Notes under the pieces: generated by a model
Seen by the model: the letters and a program-made list of their open reading frames with translations, nothing else
Database searches by the model: none
What the model was told of the DNA's origin: nothing
From: Oscillospiraceae bacterium
GTDB taxonomy: Bacteria; Bacillota; Clostridia; Oscillospirales; Ruminococcaceae
Assembly (NCBI GenBank): GCA_017848115.1
Contig: JAGAKZ010000020.1
Span: 1-45,283, forward strand
Direction of reading: 5' to 3'
DNA length: 45,283 nt
Shown: in pieces, positions 27,601 to 35,096 of the stretch
Numbering within the stretch: position 1 is the first letter of the stretch
Layout: the number at the start of each line of letters is the position of its first letter
Position numbers and translations under genes: made by a program

Positions 27601-28498
27601 GTACATCATAAAATTCTTTTAGCCATTTGCTTTCACCGTAAACTATGATAAACATTTCCTGTTTTTCGTATTCATAGTATCCGACAGTAGCTTCCATTTC
27701 GGGAACATACACACTTTGTCCGGGTGATACCTTTACAGGTTCACTGTCAACAGCCGGAGTGAATACAACCTGTTTATGTTCAGTTGAAACGTTTCCGCCA
27801 CTGCTTACGGCTTCATACTTAGTAAAGATAATAGGTTCATCATGAAATTCCATCTCAATTGAGTAATTGAAATAGTGATAATTATCAGGTGCGGATAAAT
27901 CAATACCGGCATTGATGATATCTTCTTTTGTCATCGGAGTAACCGACATCTCACCGGTAATATTGAGTTTGTGATTTTTCTGTTTCTCTATTACTTTTTC
28001 GATTTCAGGATCGTATTCTGTTGTTACTTCTGCAAAAGGTTCTCTTGTAGTGGTTGTAGTGGTTGTTGCAGGTGATGTAACAGTTGTGGTTTCCTGTACA
28101 GTTGTTGTGACAGGTGCTTCTGTTATTGTGGTAGTTGTAGTAGTAGGAGCAGTGACTGTGGTTGTTGTGACAACAGCCGTAGGATTAAAATCACCACATA
28201 CTTCGCAATATCCTTCTCTGTCATAACTGTGACCGGTTGCTTTATTTTCTGCGTCAGAACGTCTGAATGTTTCATCATGTTTCAGACCGCAGTTTACACA
28301 GCTTTTTGACCATACGGCATTTTCAGTACAGGTGGGAGGAGAAATTCTTTCGTCCCAGTCATAAGTGTGCCCTGTAGTTTCCTGTTCTGTTGACGCACTG
28401 ACATAAAATGAATTGATATCATTAAATGGCATTGTTCCTACCAAAACAGCAAATGCACAGCACCCTGCCAGCAAACGCTTGATTTTGTGTTGTTTCAT
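24620..28498 (-). CDS. Large secreted surface protein with Cys motifs, Thr linker and InlB-type repeat
   Basis: 1292 residues from the ATG at 28498 (AAAGGA plus 6 bases); upstream in-frame ATGs at 28522 and 28504 have poor SD spacing. Signal peptide about 1-35. Residues about 42-105 carry CxxC-type motifs (CVNCG, CEVCG) within two 'GH[TS]YD' segments. A Thr-rich linker covers about 108-152. A long middle region has Ig/CARDB-like beta segments. An InlB B-repeat-like unit is near 935-975 ('CDFNGWYSDPEFTESF'). The last 280 residues hold two related domains ending 'YSIKQYTDYILTH' and 'YSCFTYVRSILKG'. No dockerin, sortase or hydrophobic anchor is visible, so cell attachment is unclear. No enzymatic motif is recognised; it is probably an adhesin or structural surface protein. 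Confidence 0.6.
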   Translation of the reverse strand: MKQHKIKRLLAGCCAFAVLVGTMPFNDINSFYVSASTEQETTGHTYDWDERISPPTCTENAVWSKSCVNCGLKHDETFRRSDAENKATGHSYDREGYCEVCGDFNPTAVVTTTTVTAPTTTTTTITEAPVTTTVQETTTVTSPATTTTTTTREPFAEVTTEYDPEIEKVIEKQKNHKLNITGEMSVTPMTKEDIINAGIDLSAPDNYHYFNYSIEMEFHDEPIIFTKYEAVSSGGNVSTEHKQVVFTPAVDSEPVKVSPGQSVYVPEMEATVGYYEYEKQEMFIIVYGESKWLKEFYDVQLIVFNSDNETLEDCSATLNVPMGLTLCNSSQTQFVGDLVSGGVKDIHWYLRGDEAGDYSLSALFTGKNDGDEFSYEFHSRNNLHVYAGNALKMTIEAPGYSCYGETYTMKIALTNVSDKPIYNLENRIKNVEHGYYLYKTINDHGNVTHTTSKVNLSGGGTASVAVDELLPGQSAVLELSINDLWKSPLQKDLEASKLFIDALKLGLGKMPIASFCASLASSTLGGITVVHILDSFVVTTLEGSTTEIPYEVIITDYTDEFIYDHAFSFGGALADAAFGAEGVPDGVKQFYYAGKYYVQRLDFYYDLGQDMIEDAEKVNNGTMTYEVFCKKYSADYLELVTGTPINVSALNDALTAVGKDSVKIKGVKIPVTDIITVGEDVYKIFKKPKDEVSALVYITDSNENIISAQAQQQSAFSLRSPLLMEMAVLASQEPSYQLNVVDGNYEYNNGIFTLNDDALIEIKALRPDEDAIVHVVYSDGKEVEYPLISVPQHECKGGNYYVAGAPDSQNYGTAVQYCETCGKFMSSKLIDKVCTAMLSNGEIFQNVYDAVNFAKESNENLEVSIFGDITIDKDLIIPENVKLIVTPYANIIFSNGASIIMDGEIDDYTNCLGDICKYITLVYWDGRTEIMKTLIGQPVKLPDLSGKCDFNGWYSDPEFTESFKPFVAGEGEHPVTYYADIRHQFSNTGKCKECDELKNGRDAFTRASISFGKVVTLKFIAHITRKASNDNEAFVSFEFADGTKKAQLLKDAINNGNDTYTFECKIPANKMTDVIKAQICYSDNVKGSYIEYSIKQYTDYILTHRESFDEAVVSSIEALVNFGGYAQIYSDHNTDNLVNAELNKPLDNTQVVISDEYKTVRTVNSDIISIKSASLSLSELIKINIKFALDDNADINDYKFTVDGKTVIPVKSGDYYIVTADGISPDNYDKMYLFKAESKLDSTDYASIKYSCFTYVRSILKGNYDIKLTNMMKALYFYNKEIENYIQTMEEN

Positions 28499-28659
28499 AA
28501 TCATTCCTTTCGATTTCGGCATAGCCGTATTTTATTGCTCTGTAAGTTAATTTAAAAGCAATAATTTTCCCTTTATTATCCCTACATATTTTGTGTAAGT
28601 GATATACAAAAAAGTATATCATATTAAATAAAAATTTACAATAGAAAATTAAAAAAAAT

Positions 28660-28696
28660 CCCTTACACTTAGTTTACTTCAACCCAAGTATAAGGG
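28660..28696 (-). terminator. Intrinsic terminator of the GH5 gene
   Basis: On the minus strand an 11-bp stem (28696-28686 with 28670-28660, one non-Watson-Crick pair) is followed by eight T after one A. Confidence 0.85.
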
Positions 28697-28708
28697 TATC
28701 TTTCTATA

Positions 28709-29875
28709 CTATTCAAGCCCTTTCATAAGCCCTTCTAAAACATCTCTGAATATCCATCTGTTACTGTTACGGCTGTAGAGTCCGAACAACTCACCGCCGC
28801 CCATATACGCACCGTTGTCCCACCACAGACATGGTATACCGACTTCTTTTGCCTTGCGTATATAGTATTCGCTCCACTGTGCACGATCTTCGATATTATC
28901 TCTGTTTACAGCTCCCATTTCGCCTATTATAACAGGTGTTCCTTTGTCTATGAAAGCATCTTTGAGTGTTACCATAAGAGTGTCGATTTCTCTTGTGCAG
29001 TTTTCGTCATCAAGAGACCACTGAGCTACTCCGTGTTCTTTTGATGCGAGAGCAAAATTGTATGGTATATATGCATGTATTGAAACTATGAGTTTATCAT
29101 CATTTTCAGGAACTTTCATTGCATATATGGCATTGCTTGTACTGCTTGCGGCATATGTAGGGATCATAAGATGACGTTTCGGATTGTTTCCGCCCAGACC
29201 TCGTATTGTCTGAACAAACAGTGCATTCATCTGATTTACAATATCCTGGCCTTCCTTATCACCGCCGTTCCATTCTACAGAAGTTCCGCGTTTTCTGGGT
29301 TCGTTAAGACCTTCAAAAATCAGTTTTTCGCTGTATCCTTCAAATCTGTTGCCGATCTGAGTCCACAGCTTTACAAACTGTTCCTTGTTCTGCTCTAAAT
29401 GTTCAGCGTCAGGGAAGAACCATTCTTCATGGTGAGTATTTAGTATGACATACATTCCGCAGTCAATGCCGTAGTCAACTACTTCGTTTACACGATCGAG
29501 CCATTCTTCATCGATTGTATAGTTTCCGTCATCTGAAAGATGCTCGCCCCATGATACAGGAACACGGAGGACATTAAAACCTGAATCTTTGATACCTTTT
29601 ATTGTATCTATCGTAGTTATGGCATTTCCCCAGCCTTTTTCGTATTTTTCAGGTATTTCATTATTTTTACCGATAGTTGATTCAAGAGTGTTTCCAAGAT
29701 TCCAGCCTATTTTCATTTCACTTACCAGCTCAGATGCTGTAATATCACGTATTTCCTGAGTCTTTTTATGTATTGAAGTTGAGGAAGTTTCAGAAGATTC
29801 GGTGTTGGTAGTGCATGATGCAGCCATAAAAGGAATCATTGAAAGCAGAATCAATGATTTTGAAATTCTGTTCAT
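28709..29875 (-). CDS. GH5-family endoglucanase-type lipoprotein
   Basis: 388 residues. Lipoprotein signal with lipobox 'MAAS|C21', so the mature enzyme should be tethered to the outer face of the membrane. The GH5 (subfamily 4-like) fold is marked by 'IGWNLGNTLES', 'LRVPVSWGEHL', 'LNTHHEEW' (148-149 His pair), the acid/base Glu192 in 'GLNEPR', 'SIHAYIPY', and the nucleophile Glu319 in 'VIIGEMGAV'. All catalytic residues appear intact. Likely substrates are beta-1,4-glucans, xyloglucan or mixed-linkage glucans; subfamily 4 members vary. No dockerin or carbohydrate-binding module, unlike typical cellulosomal GH5, so it probably trims oligosaccharides near the cell. Monocistronic with its own terminator. 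Confidence 0.93.
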   Translation of the reverse strand: MNRISKSLILLSMIPFMAASCTTNTESSETSSTSIHKKTQEIRDITASELVSEMKIGWNLGNTLESTIGKNNEIPEKYEKGWGNAITTIDTIKGIKDSGFNVLRVPVSWGEHLSDDGNYTIDEEWLDRVNEVVDYGIDCGMYVILNTHHEEWFFPDAEHLEQNKEQFVKLWTQIGNRFEGYSEKLIFEGLNEPRKRGTSVEWNGGDKEGQDIVNQMNALFVQTIRGLGGNNPKRHLMIPTYAASSTSNAIYAMKVPENDDKLIVSIHAYIPYNFALASKEHGVAQWSLDDENCTREIDTLMVTLKDAFIDKGTPVIIGEMGAVNRDNIEDRAQWSEYYIRKAKEVGIPCLWWDNGAYMGGGELFGLYSRNSNRWIFRDVLEGLMKGLE

Positions 29876-29905
29876 ATTACATTATCCTTTACTGTATTAT
29901 CTAAT

Positions 29906-29938
29906 AAAGCTGTAACGATCATGAACCGTTACAGCTTT
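29906..29938 (-). terminator. Intrinsic terminator of the aquaporin gene
   Basis: Perfect 12-bp stem (29906-29917 with 29927-29938), 9-base loop; T-rich sequence follows on the minus strand. Confidence 0.8.
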
Positions 29939-29951
29939 GTTAAACGGGTTA

Positions 29952-30743
29952 TTACTTTTTCTTCTTGTTGTTTGAGTTGTTTTTGTTATTGTTGTTTTTG
30001 GCAGGTGCCGGCTGTCTTACAGGGACAGTTTTATCAACAACAACTTTTTTACCTTCAAGGAATTTGTAAACAAATGCTGCAAGTGCCGCACCAACAAGCG
30101 GACCTACGATAAATACCCAGATGCAAGCTATAGGATCAGGTTTTCCGTCTATAGCAGCTACGATAGCAGGGCCGAGACTTCTTGCAGGATTTACAGAAGT
30201 ACCTGTAAGACCTATTCCGAGAATATGTACAAGTACGAGTGTGAAACCTATTACAATGCCACCGAAAGAACCGTGATTTGCTCTTTCTGAAGTAACACCA
30301 AGAATAGTGAGTACAAAAACAAATGTGAGAAGAATTTCAACAATGATACCTGCAACATAGCTTCCGTTTACACCTGACAGACCGTTTGAACCAAATCCGC
30401 CTGTTTTATCGGTTACTTCTCCGAGAGAAAAGATAAGTGCAAGTAAACCTGAACCGGCAAAAGCGCCAAGACATTGTGAAAAAACATATCCTATAAAATC
30501 AATTGCTGTCATTCTTCCGCTCAGAAGCACACCGAGTGAAACTGCCGGATTGATATGACATCCGGAAATATTGCCTACGCAATAAGCCATTCCGACTATA
30601 ACAAGTCCAAATGCAAATGCAGTGAGTATGTATCCACCGCCGTTTGCAGCATCGCATCCTACTAACATGGCTGTTCCGCAGCCAAGAAGCACAAGTGTCA
30701 TGGTACCGATAAATTCGGCAACATACTTTCTAAAACTTTCCAT
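29952..30743 (-). CDS. MIP-family aquaporin (AqpZ-like)
   Basis: 263 residues, six membrane helices plus two half-helices with both signature motifs: 'HINPAVSLG' (NPA 65-67) and 'TSVNPARSLGP' (NPA 185-187, Arg188). Phe in 'TAFAFGL' and His173 in 'LVHILGIG' match the selectivity filter of AqpZ-type water channels rather than glycerol facilitators. The C-terminal 20-odd residues are almost only Asn and Lys, an unusual tail of unknown use. AGGAGGG precedes the ATG. The transcript has a long leader with a terminator-like hairpin, which suggests control by attenuation. Confidence 0.92.
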   Translation of the reverse strand: MESFRKYVAEFIGTMTLVLLGCGTAMLVGCDAANGGGYILTAFAFGLVIVGMAYCVGNISGCHINPAVSLGVLLSGRMTAIDFIGYVFSQCLGAFAGSGLLALIFSLGEVTDKTGGFGSNGLSGVNGSYVAGIIVEILLTFVFVLTILGVTSERANHGSFGGIVIGFTLVLVHILGIGLTGTSVNPARSLGPAIVAAIDGKPDPIACIWVFIVGPLVGAALAAFVYKFLEGKKVVVDKTVPVRQPAPAKNNNNKNNSNNKKKK

Positions 30744-30783
30744 AATTAACCCTCCTGAAATATAAAAAAATAAAAATATAAAA

Positions 30784-30813
30784 AGCAGCCCGAAACGATA
30801 GTCCGAAGCTGCT
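30784..30813 (-). terminator. Terminator-like hairpin in the aquaporin 5' leader (attenuator candidate)
   Basis: On the minus strand AGCAGC and GCTGCT (30813-30808, 30789-30784) enclose an inner CGGA/TTCG stem, and TTTTTAT follows. It lies about 40 bases upstream of the aquaporin ATG and within its predicted transcript, the layout of a riboswitch or attenuator expression platform. The upstream leader (about 30867-30814) contains two AUAGGGG-like repeats. I do not recognise the class. Confidence 0.55.
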
Positions 30814-30873
30814 CAAAGCGACACAATTCTCACATATTTCCCCTATATAGCTCCCCCTATGCTATTGATTTTA

Positions 30874-30902
30874 ATTTTAGCACAAATATATATGTATGTC
30901 AA
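30874..30902 (-). promoter_or_regulatory. Sigma-A promoter of the aquaporin gene
   Basis: On the minus strand TTGACA (30902-30897), 17-base spacer, TAAAAT (30879-30874). Start near 30867 gives a leader of about 120 nt. Confidence 0.75.
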
Positions 30903-31137
30903 ACGTTTTTATAAAAAAATGACAGGATAGCTGTAAGTTTGTTTATTTTATCAACTATGATTATGTATTGTTCTTTGTGTTGTGGTGATTATTATCATAA
31001 ATTGCGAAAAACTGTGGTCGGTACATAATTATTTTCTGACAGACTTTTGTGCTTTTCTGTAGCATTTATCGAAAAATGGAATATGATATAAGGAACACTT
31101 TATTAGAGTGTTTTAAATCATAGAATGGAGGATCGAA

Positions 31138-31992
31138 ATGAGCAGACAAAATATGTTTAATGACAATAATAATTGTTGTAATGATAATTACAATGAAAAT
31201 TATCGCAGAGCAAATGATTGCAGAGGACAAAAAGAAAATAACTGCGATTGCGTTATTTGTCCACCCGGTCCGATGGGACCACGCGGAATGCAGGGACCTC
31301 CGGGACCAAGAGGCCCACAGGGAGCGACAGGTCCACAGGGACCGATAGGAGAAACCGGTCCAATAGGTCCGCAGGGACCGATAGGAGAAACCGGCCCGAT
31401 AGGTCCGCAGGGACCAACAGGCGAAACCGGTCCGATAGGTCCACAGGGACCAACAGGCGAAACCGGTCCGATAGGTCCGCAGGGACCAATAGGCGAAACA
31501 GGCCCGATAGGTCCACAGGGACCAATAGGCGAAACCGGTCCGATAGGTCCGCAGGGACCGGCAGGTACAGTTCTGGGATATGCAGATTTCTATGCAGTTA
31601 TGCCACCTGATAATGCTGAAACAGTTGGTCCCGGATCCGATGTCAGCTTTCCTCAGAGCGGTACTAACAGTGGAACCGGAATTACAAGAATAGATGATGG
31701 TTCTTTTAATCTGAGTGATATCGGCACGTATCTTATAGAGTTTCAGGTAAGTGTTGATGAACCCGGACAATTACTTCTCACTTTAAACGGCGCAGATCTT
31801 GACTATACTGTTGTGGGTCGTGCGACAGGTACTTCACAGATCGTCGGAACAGCAATAATAACAACTACTGCAGTCGATTCTGTTTTAACGGTACGAAATC
31901 CGGAGGAAAATGCAACTGCATTGACTATTACACCACTCGCAGGCGGAACACGTCCTGTATCAGCACATCTCGTAATTTTACAGCTTGCATAA
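31138..31992 (+). CDS. Collagen-like (Gly-X-Y) protein with BclA-type C-terminal domain
   Basis: 284 residues. Asn/Cys-rich N-terminus (1-43, cysteines in 'NNCCND', 'NDCRG' and '[10 protein letters not shown]'), then 33 uninterrupted Gly-X-Y triplets (44-142) made largely of the unit [12 protein letters not shown], then a 140-residue beta-rich C-terminal domain ('[29 protein letters not shown]') resembling the TNF/C1q-like trimerising domain of BclA exosporium proteins. No signal peptide, as for BclA-type spore-coat proteins that are deposited from the mother cell. It should form trimeric triple-helix stalks. A spore-surface role is likely by analogy but not shown. GGAGG precedes the ATG. Ends at the first copy of the 65-bp repeat, whose hairpin acts as terminator. 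Confidence 0.85.
   Translation: MSRQNMFNDNNNCCNDNYNENYRRANDCRGQKENNCDCVICPPGPMGPRGMQGPPGPRGPQGATGPQGPIGETGPIGPQGPIGETGPIGPQGPTGETGPIGPQGPTGETGPIGPQGPIGETGPIGPQGPIGETGPIGPQGPAGTVLGYADFYAVMPPDNAETVGPGSDVSFPQSGTNSGTGITRIDDGSFNLSDIGTYLIEFQVSVDEPGQLLLTLNGADLDYTVVGRATGTSQIVGTAIITTTAVDSVLTVRNPEENATALTITPLAGGTRPVSAHLVILQLA
31330..31563 (+). repeat. 36-bp tandem repeat in the collagen-like gene
   Basis: Six full 36-bp units plus a half unit encode GPQGP(I/T)GETGPI. Such arrays in collagen-like genes vary in copy number between strains. Confidence 0.85.
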
Positions 31993-32056
31993 AATTATCT
32001 GACTAAAATTTTTAAAAGGCACATTTTCTTGTTTTGATTTGAAAATGTGCCTTTTT
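31992..32056. repeat. 65-bp direct repeat, copy 1, with bidirectional terminator
   Basis: 58 of 65 bases match copy 2 at 36708-36772, in the same orientation. It contains a 15-bp stem (32014-32028 with 32041-32055) with A-run and T-run, which would end both the collagen-like and the histidine kinase transcripts. The two copies bracket the whole immunity-like operon. Confidence 0.85.
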
Positions 32057-32106
32057 AACTTGTTAAAATTTTTCTTGTACATGTTTGCAGTAAATACAAA
32101 CGATTA

Positions 32107-33162
32107 TCAATTACATGGCAACTCAATTACAAAAGTTATTACATCATTTTTATAGTTAAAACTAATATTACCATTATGTGCTTCTATAATTTCTTTTGCA
32201 ATCGGAAGTCCGATACCGCCATAGCCTCCGGAGTTTCGTGAATCATCGATTCTGTAACTGCGTTCAAATATTCTTTTTAGCTGGGGCTCGGAAATAGGAG
32301 AAGTTTTATTTGAAAAATATATAGTGACTTTATCCTGAGAAATTTTATGAGAAATTTTAATCGTGGAGCTGTTATATATATAATTTACTGCATTCCTTAT
32401 TATATTTTCAAAAGCTCTTCCTATTTTATTTCCGTCTGCTTTGATAGTTACCGCTTTAGTGTATTCAAATTCTATACTCAACCCCTTGGCTTCAGTGATA
32501 GGATAAAACTCATCTGCCAGCTGTTCTATAAGCTGTGTCAGATTTATTTCTGAATAATTTAAGGGTATTTCGCCAAGAGATATCTGTGTTAATTCAAAAA
32601 ATTCGTTAATAAGCTTGTTGAGTTGTTCGGATTTTTCTACGCAAATATTTGTATATTTTTTTCTTATACTCAGAGGCAGATCTTCTTCGTCGTTTAAAAG
32701 CATCAGATACCCTGAAATAGACGTAAGCGGAGTTCTTAAATCATGAGCAATATTTGAGATCATTTCATTTTTTTTGTTTTCTTCTTCAAGTGATTTTATC
32801 CGTAATTTTAAAAGAATGTCTTTTAATTCTTTGTATTCGTCATCAATTTCAGGTATTTCCGAATTGGTTAAAAAGTATGATATATATTTTTTTATTTTAT
32901 TCTGTTCTGCTTTTTTTATTTTTTTACGCAAAACTGAAGGAATGATGAAATATATCACGATAAATGAGAAAATAAGAAGTAAAAAAGATGCATATAAAAA
33001 AAGACGAAGACTTTCCCAGCCGTATGAAAATTTTTCGTAAAGCAGTTTATAAGTATACTCTCGTATAGTTCCGTTTAAAATTACATCAATTACTAACCAT
33101 AAAAGAAATGTTAAAATAGTGGCAGTGCTGACAGCGATACAGATTTTTTTCTTGTTATTCAA
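32107..33162 (-). CDS. Sensor histidine kinase of the immunity-like operon
   Basis: About 351 residues. Two membrane helices (near 10-30 and 55-75) enclose a very short extracellular loop, as in intramembrane-sensing kinases that respond to antimicrobial peptides. HisKA with phospho-His in 'ISNIAHDLRTPLTSISG', an N-box ('ENIIRNAVNYI') and a G-box ('GGIGLPIAKEI'). No ATG fits; TTG at 33162 (12 bases after GGGGAG) or TTG at 33174 (SD abutting) must be the start, and I favour 33162. It overlaps the end of the response regulator gene, which implies coupled translation. The cognate partner is that regulator. Confidence 0.88.
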   Translation of the reverse strand: MNNKKKICIAVSTATILTFLLWLVIDVILNGTIREYTYKLLYEKFSYGWESLRLFLYASFLLLIFSFIVIYFIIPSVLRKKIKKAEQNKIKKYISYFLTNSEIPEIDDEYKELKDILLKLRIKSLEEENKKNEMISNIAHDLRTPLTSISGYLMLLNDEEDLPLSIRKKYTNICVEKSEQLNKLINEFFELTQISLGEIPLNYSEINLTQLIEQLADEFYPITEAKGLSIEFEYTKAVTIKADGNKIGRAFENIIRNAVNYIYNSSTIKISHKISQDKVTIYFSNKTSPISEPQLKRIFERSYRIDDSRNSGGYGGIGLPIAKEIIEAHNGNISFNYKNDVITFVIELPCN

Positions 33163-33850
33163 TTTTATATCCAACTCCCCATACTGTTTTTATATAATCG
33201 GGATTACCGGGCGGTTCATGCATTTTATCACGAATATGGCGTATGTGTACCATTACAGTTTTATTACCGGTATAATATTTCTCTTTCCATATATGCTCAA
33301 AGATCTCTTCTGAACTTATCACCTGATATGGTCTGGCGCACAGCATCCACAATATATCAAACTCAGTCGGAGTGAGTACAAGTTCTGTATTGTTAAATAT
33401 ACATTTATGAGTCAGGCGATTCATAGTGATTCCACGATAGCTGATTTCGTGTTCAGGAGCTTTTTCTTTGTTTGTAACATTATATATTTCAGCTCTTCGT
33501 AACTGCGCTTTTACTCTTGCGATCAGTTCGAGTGGATGAAACGGCTTTACCATATAGTCATCAGCACCTATTGATAAGCCATTTATCTTGTCTGTAAATT
33601 CAAATCTGGCTGTAAGTATTATTATCGGAAAAGAAAACTGTTCTCTGATTTTACGGCACAGATCAAAACCGTTCATTTGTGGCATCATAACATCTACTAT
33701 GGCAAGAGAAATTTCATTGCTCTCAAGGACATTTTGTGCCTGTAAGCCATCATAACATTTTATAACACCAAAACCTTCGTTACAGAGATATACTTCAATA
33801 AGGTCAGTTATTTCTGCATCATCATCAACGACAAGAATAGTTTTTTTCAT
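33155..33850 (-). CDS. OmpR-family response regulator
   Basis: 231 residues. Receiver domain with acidic pocket 'VVDDDAE', phospho-acceptor Asp53 in 'AIVDVMMPQMNG', Thr in 'IILTARFE' and Lys in 'YMVKPFHP'; then a winged-helix DNA-binding domain ('TPTEFDILWMLC', 'VMVHIRHIRDKM', 'IKTVWGVGYKIE'). A likely target is the pair of 11-bp-spaced TTAAAC boxes (36681-36697) upstream of the permease gene, as OmpR-type regulators bind direct repeats with that period. Closest relatives by eye are VanR/lantibiotic-type regulators. Confidence 0.92.
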   Translation of the reverse strand: MKKTILVVDDDAEITDLIEVYLCNEGFGVIKCYDGLQAQNVLESNEISLAIVDVMMPQMNGFDLCRKIREQFSFPIIILTARFEFTDKINGLSIGADDYMVKPFHPLELIARVKAQLRRAEIYNVTNKEKAPEHEISYRGITMNRLTHKCIFNNTELVLTPTEFDILWMLCARPYQVISSEEIFEHIWKEKYYTGNKTVMVHIRHIRDKMHEPPGNPDYIKTVWGVGYKIE

Positions 33851-33892
33851 TTTACCACCTCGTTATCAGTATATAACAAACGGACATGAAAT

Positions 33893-34462
33893 TCAATATT
33901 TTCGGGGCTGTATTCTGAGATCTATGCAGTCTTTTGTACCATCATTCCAGAGAATAGAGAAAAGTTCGATGTTTGATGAGTAATCATTTTTGTAGCTTCT
34001 TAATGCTTCTGAATAATCTACATTCTTTATACTTTCGATTATAGCGTCTTCATTATAATCTGTATTCAGTTCTTCGGATATGATCCTGATTACTTCATAT
34101 AGATTTGTCATTGTTTTTTCGTCATCGAGCGGATATTTCCTATAAATTGTGAAATATATGGTTTTTACTTCTTTTCCGCCTGATACAATTTCAAAATATT
34201 CTGATTTTAGTGTGACAGTATCAGCTTTTTTATCATAAGAATATTCGTATCCGTCAAGTTTTTTGATTTTTTTCCATATTTTCATACCGTTCTCGCTGAG
34301 TGTGGCAGAATATTTTACAGCATCATTTTCTTCTTTGATTGCCTGTTCATTTACAGTATTATTTTCGTCATTGCTTCGTCCGTGTGCTGTATAATCACGG
34401 CATCCGGTAAGGCATACTAAAAGTATGCAGGTTAATAACAAATATATCTTTTTATTTTTCAT
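33893..34462 (-). CDS. Lipoprotein of the immunity-like operon
   Basis: 189 residues from the ATG at 34462 (GAGG plus 9 bases); an ATG two codons upstream is too close to the SD. Signal with lipobox 'VCLTG|C', so it should be anchored outside the membrane. The mature part is charged, has no cysteine besides the lipidated one, and shows no recognised domain. It overlaps the ATPase gene by 11 bases. In lantibiotic producers a lipoprotein (LanI) sits beside LanFEG and binds the peptide; this gene has the right place and type, but no sequence similarity to LanI can be claimed by eye. Confidence 0.7.
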   Translation of the reverse strand: MKNKKIYLLLTCILLVCLTGCRDYTAHGRSNDENNTVNEQAIKEENDAVKYSATLSENGMKIWKKIKKLDGYEYSYDKKADTVTLKSEYFEIVSGGKEVKTIYFTIYRKYPLDDEKTMTNLYEVIRIISEELNTDYNEDAIIESIKNVDYSEALRSYKNDYSSNIELFSILWNDGTKDCIDLRIQPRKY

Positions 34463-35096
34463 TGACATTTACCTCGTTAATTATTTTACCATTATCCATT
34501 TCATAAACTTTATCGCATAGTCTTTTTATATCCGAATCATTATGAGATGTCAGCAGTATAGTTACTTTTTCTTTTTTTAGCTGTTCGAGTAACTTTATTA
34601 TCTCAGAATATCCCGTTTTGTCCAGACCGTTAAACGGTTCGTCAAGTATCAGAATTTCGGGATATTCCATAATAGCTTGTGCGATCCTGAGACGTTGTTT
34701 CATTCCCAGAGAATATTTTCTGTATTTTTTGTGTTTTGCATCGCCTAATCCTACGATTTTTAAGACCTCATCAATACGTTCATCATCTATTTTTGAATTT
34801 ATCTCTGCAAGTGCTTTAAGATTGTTATAACCGCTCATGCTACCTATAAAATCGGTTTCCCCTATAATTATACCGGCGTTTTTTATAAATTTTCCGTTTT
34901 TGATAATTTCTCCGTTGCATTTAACTGTACCGTCAGTTGACATATATCCGGCAATCGCCCGCAAAAGCATAGTTTTTCCACAGCCGTTTGTTCCTGTAAA
35001 ACCACAGCAAATACCTTTTTCGATTTTTATATTGATCTCTTTTAAAATGTACAGATTATTGATGATTTTACTTACATTTTCAAGTTCAATAAACAT
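34452..35096 (-). CDS. ABC transporter ATPase (LanF/BcrA type)
   Basis: 214 residues. Walker A 'GTNGCGKT' (35-42), signature 'YSLGMKQR' (128-135) in place of LSGGQ, Walker B 'ILILDEP' followed by the D-loop, and a switch His in 'LLTSHNDSD'. The Q-loop region reads 'IGETDFIGSMSG', with Glu80 where Gln is usual. A Glu there (E-loop) has been described for lantibiotic-immunity ATPases. It would drive the two neighbouring permeases to expel a membrane-active peptide. Overlaps both neighbours, so the operon is tightly coupled. Confidence 0.88.
   Translation of the reverse strand: MFIELENVSKIINNLYILKEINIKIEKGICCGFTGTNGCGKTMLLRAIAGYMSTDGTVKCNGEIIKNGKFIKNAGIIIGETDFIGSMSGYNNLKALAEINSKIDDERIDEVLKIVGLGDAKHKKYRKYSLGMKQRLRIAQAIMEYPEILILDEPFNGLDKTGYSEIIKLLEQLKKEKVTILLTSHNDSDIKRLCDKVYEMDNGKIINEVNVNEK

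Larger units (their letters stand above)
30744..31137. other. Divergent intergenic region with aquaporin leader
   Basis: 394 bases between the divergent aquaporin and collagen-like genes. The left half is the aquaporin leader and promoter; the right half (about 30903-31137) is AT-rich, with no clear sigma-A promoter for the collagen-like gene and no ORF. Confidence 0.55.

Noticed and set aside
28422-28622. Small minus-strand frame overlapping the start of the 1292-residue gene
   Set aside because: No SD, and it overlaps the signal-peptide region of the real gene in another frame.
29952-30020. Possible frameshift in the aquaporin C-terminus because of the Asn/Lys-only tail
   Set aside because: The tail is in frame after the sixth helix and ends in a normal stop before a good terminator; odd composition alone does not show an error.
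31066-31770. Minus-strand and alternate-frame open frames with repeated Tyr-Arg-Thr or Asn-Arg-Arg units over the collagen gene
   Set aside because: They arise from the 36-bp repeat read in other frames; only the Gly-X-Y frame has an SD, meaningful domains and a terminator.
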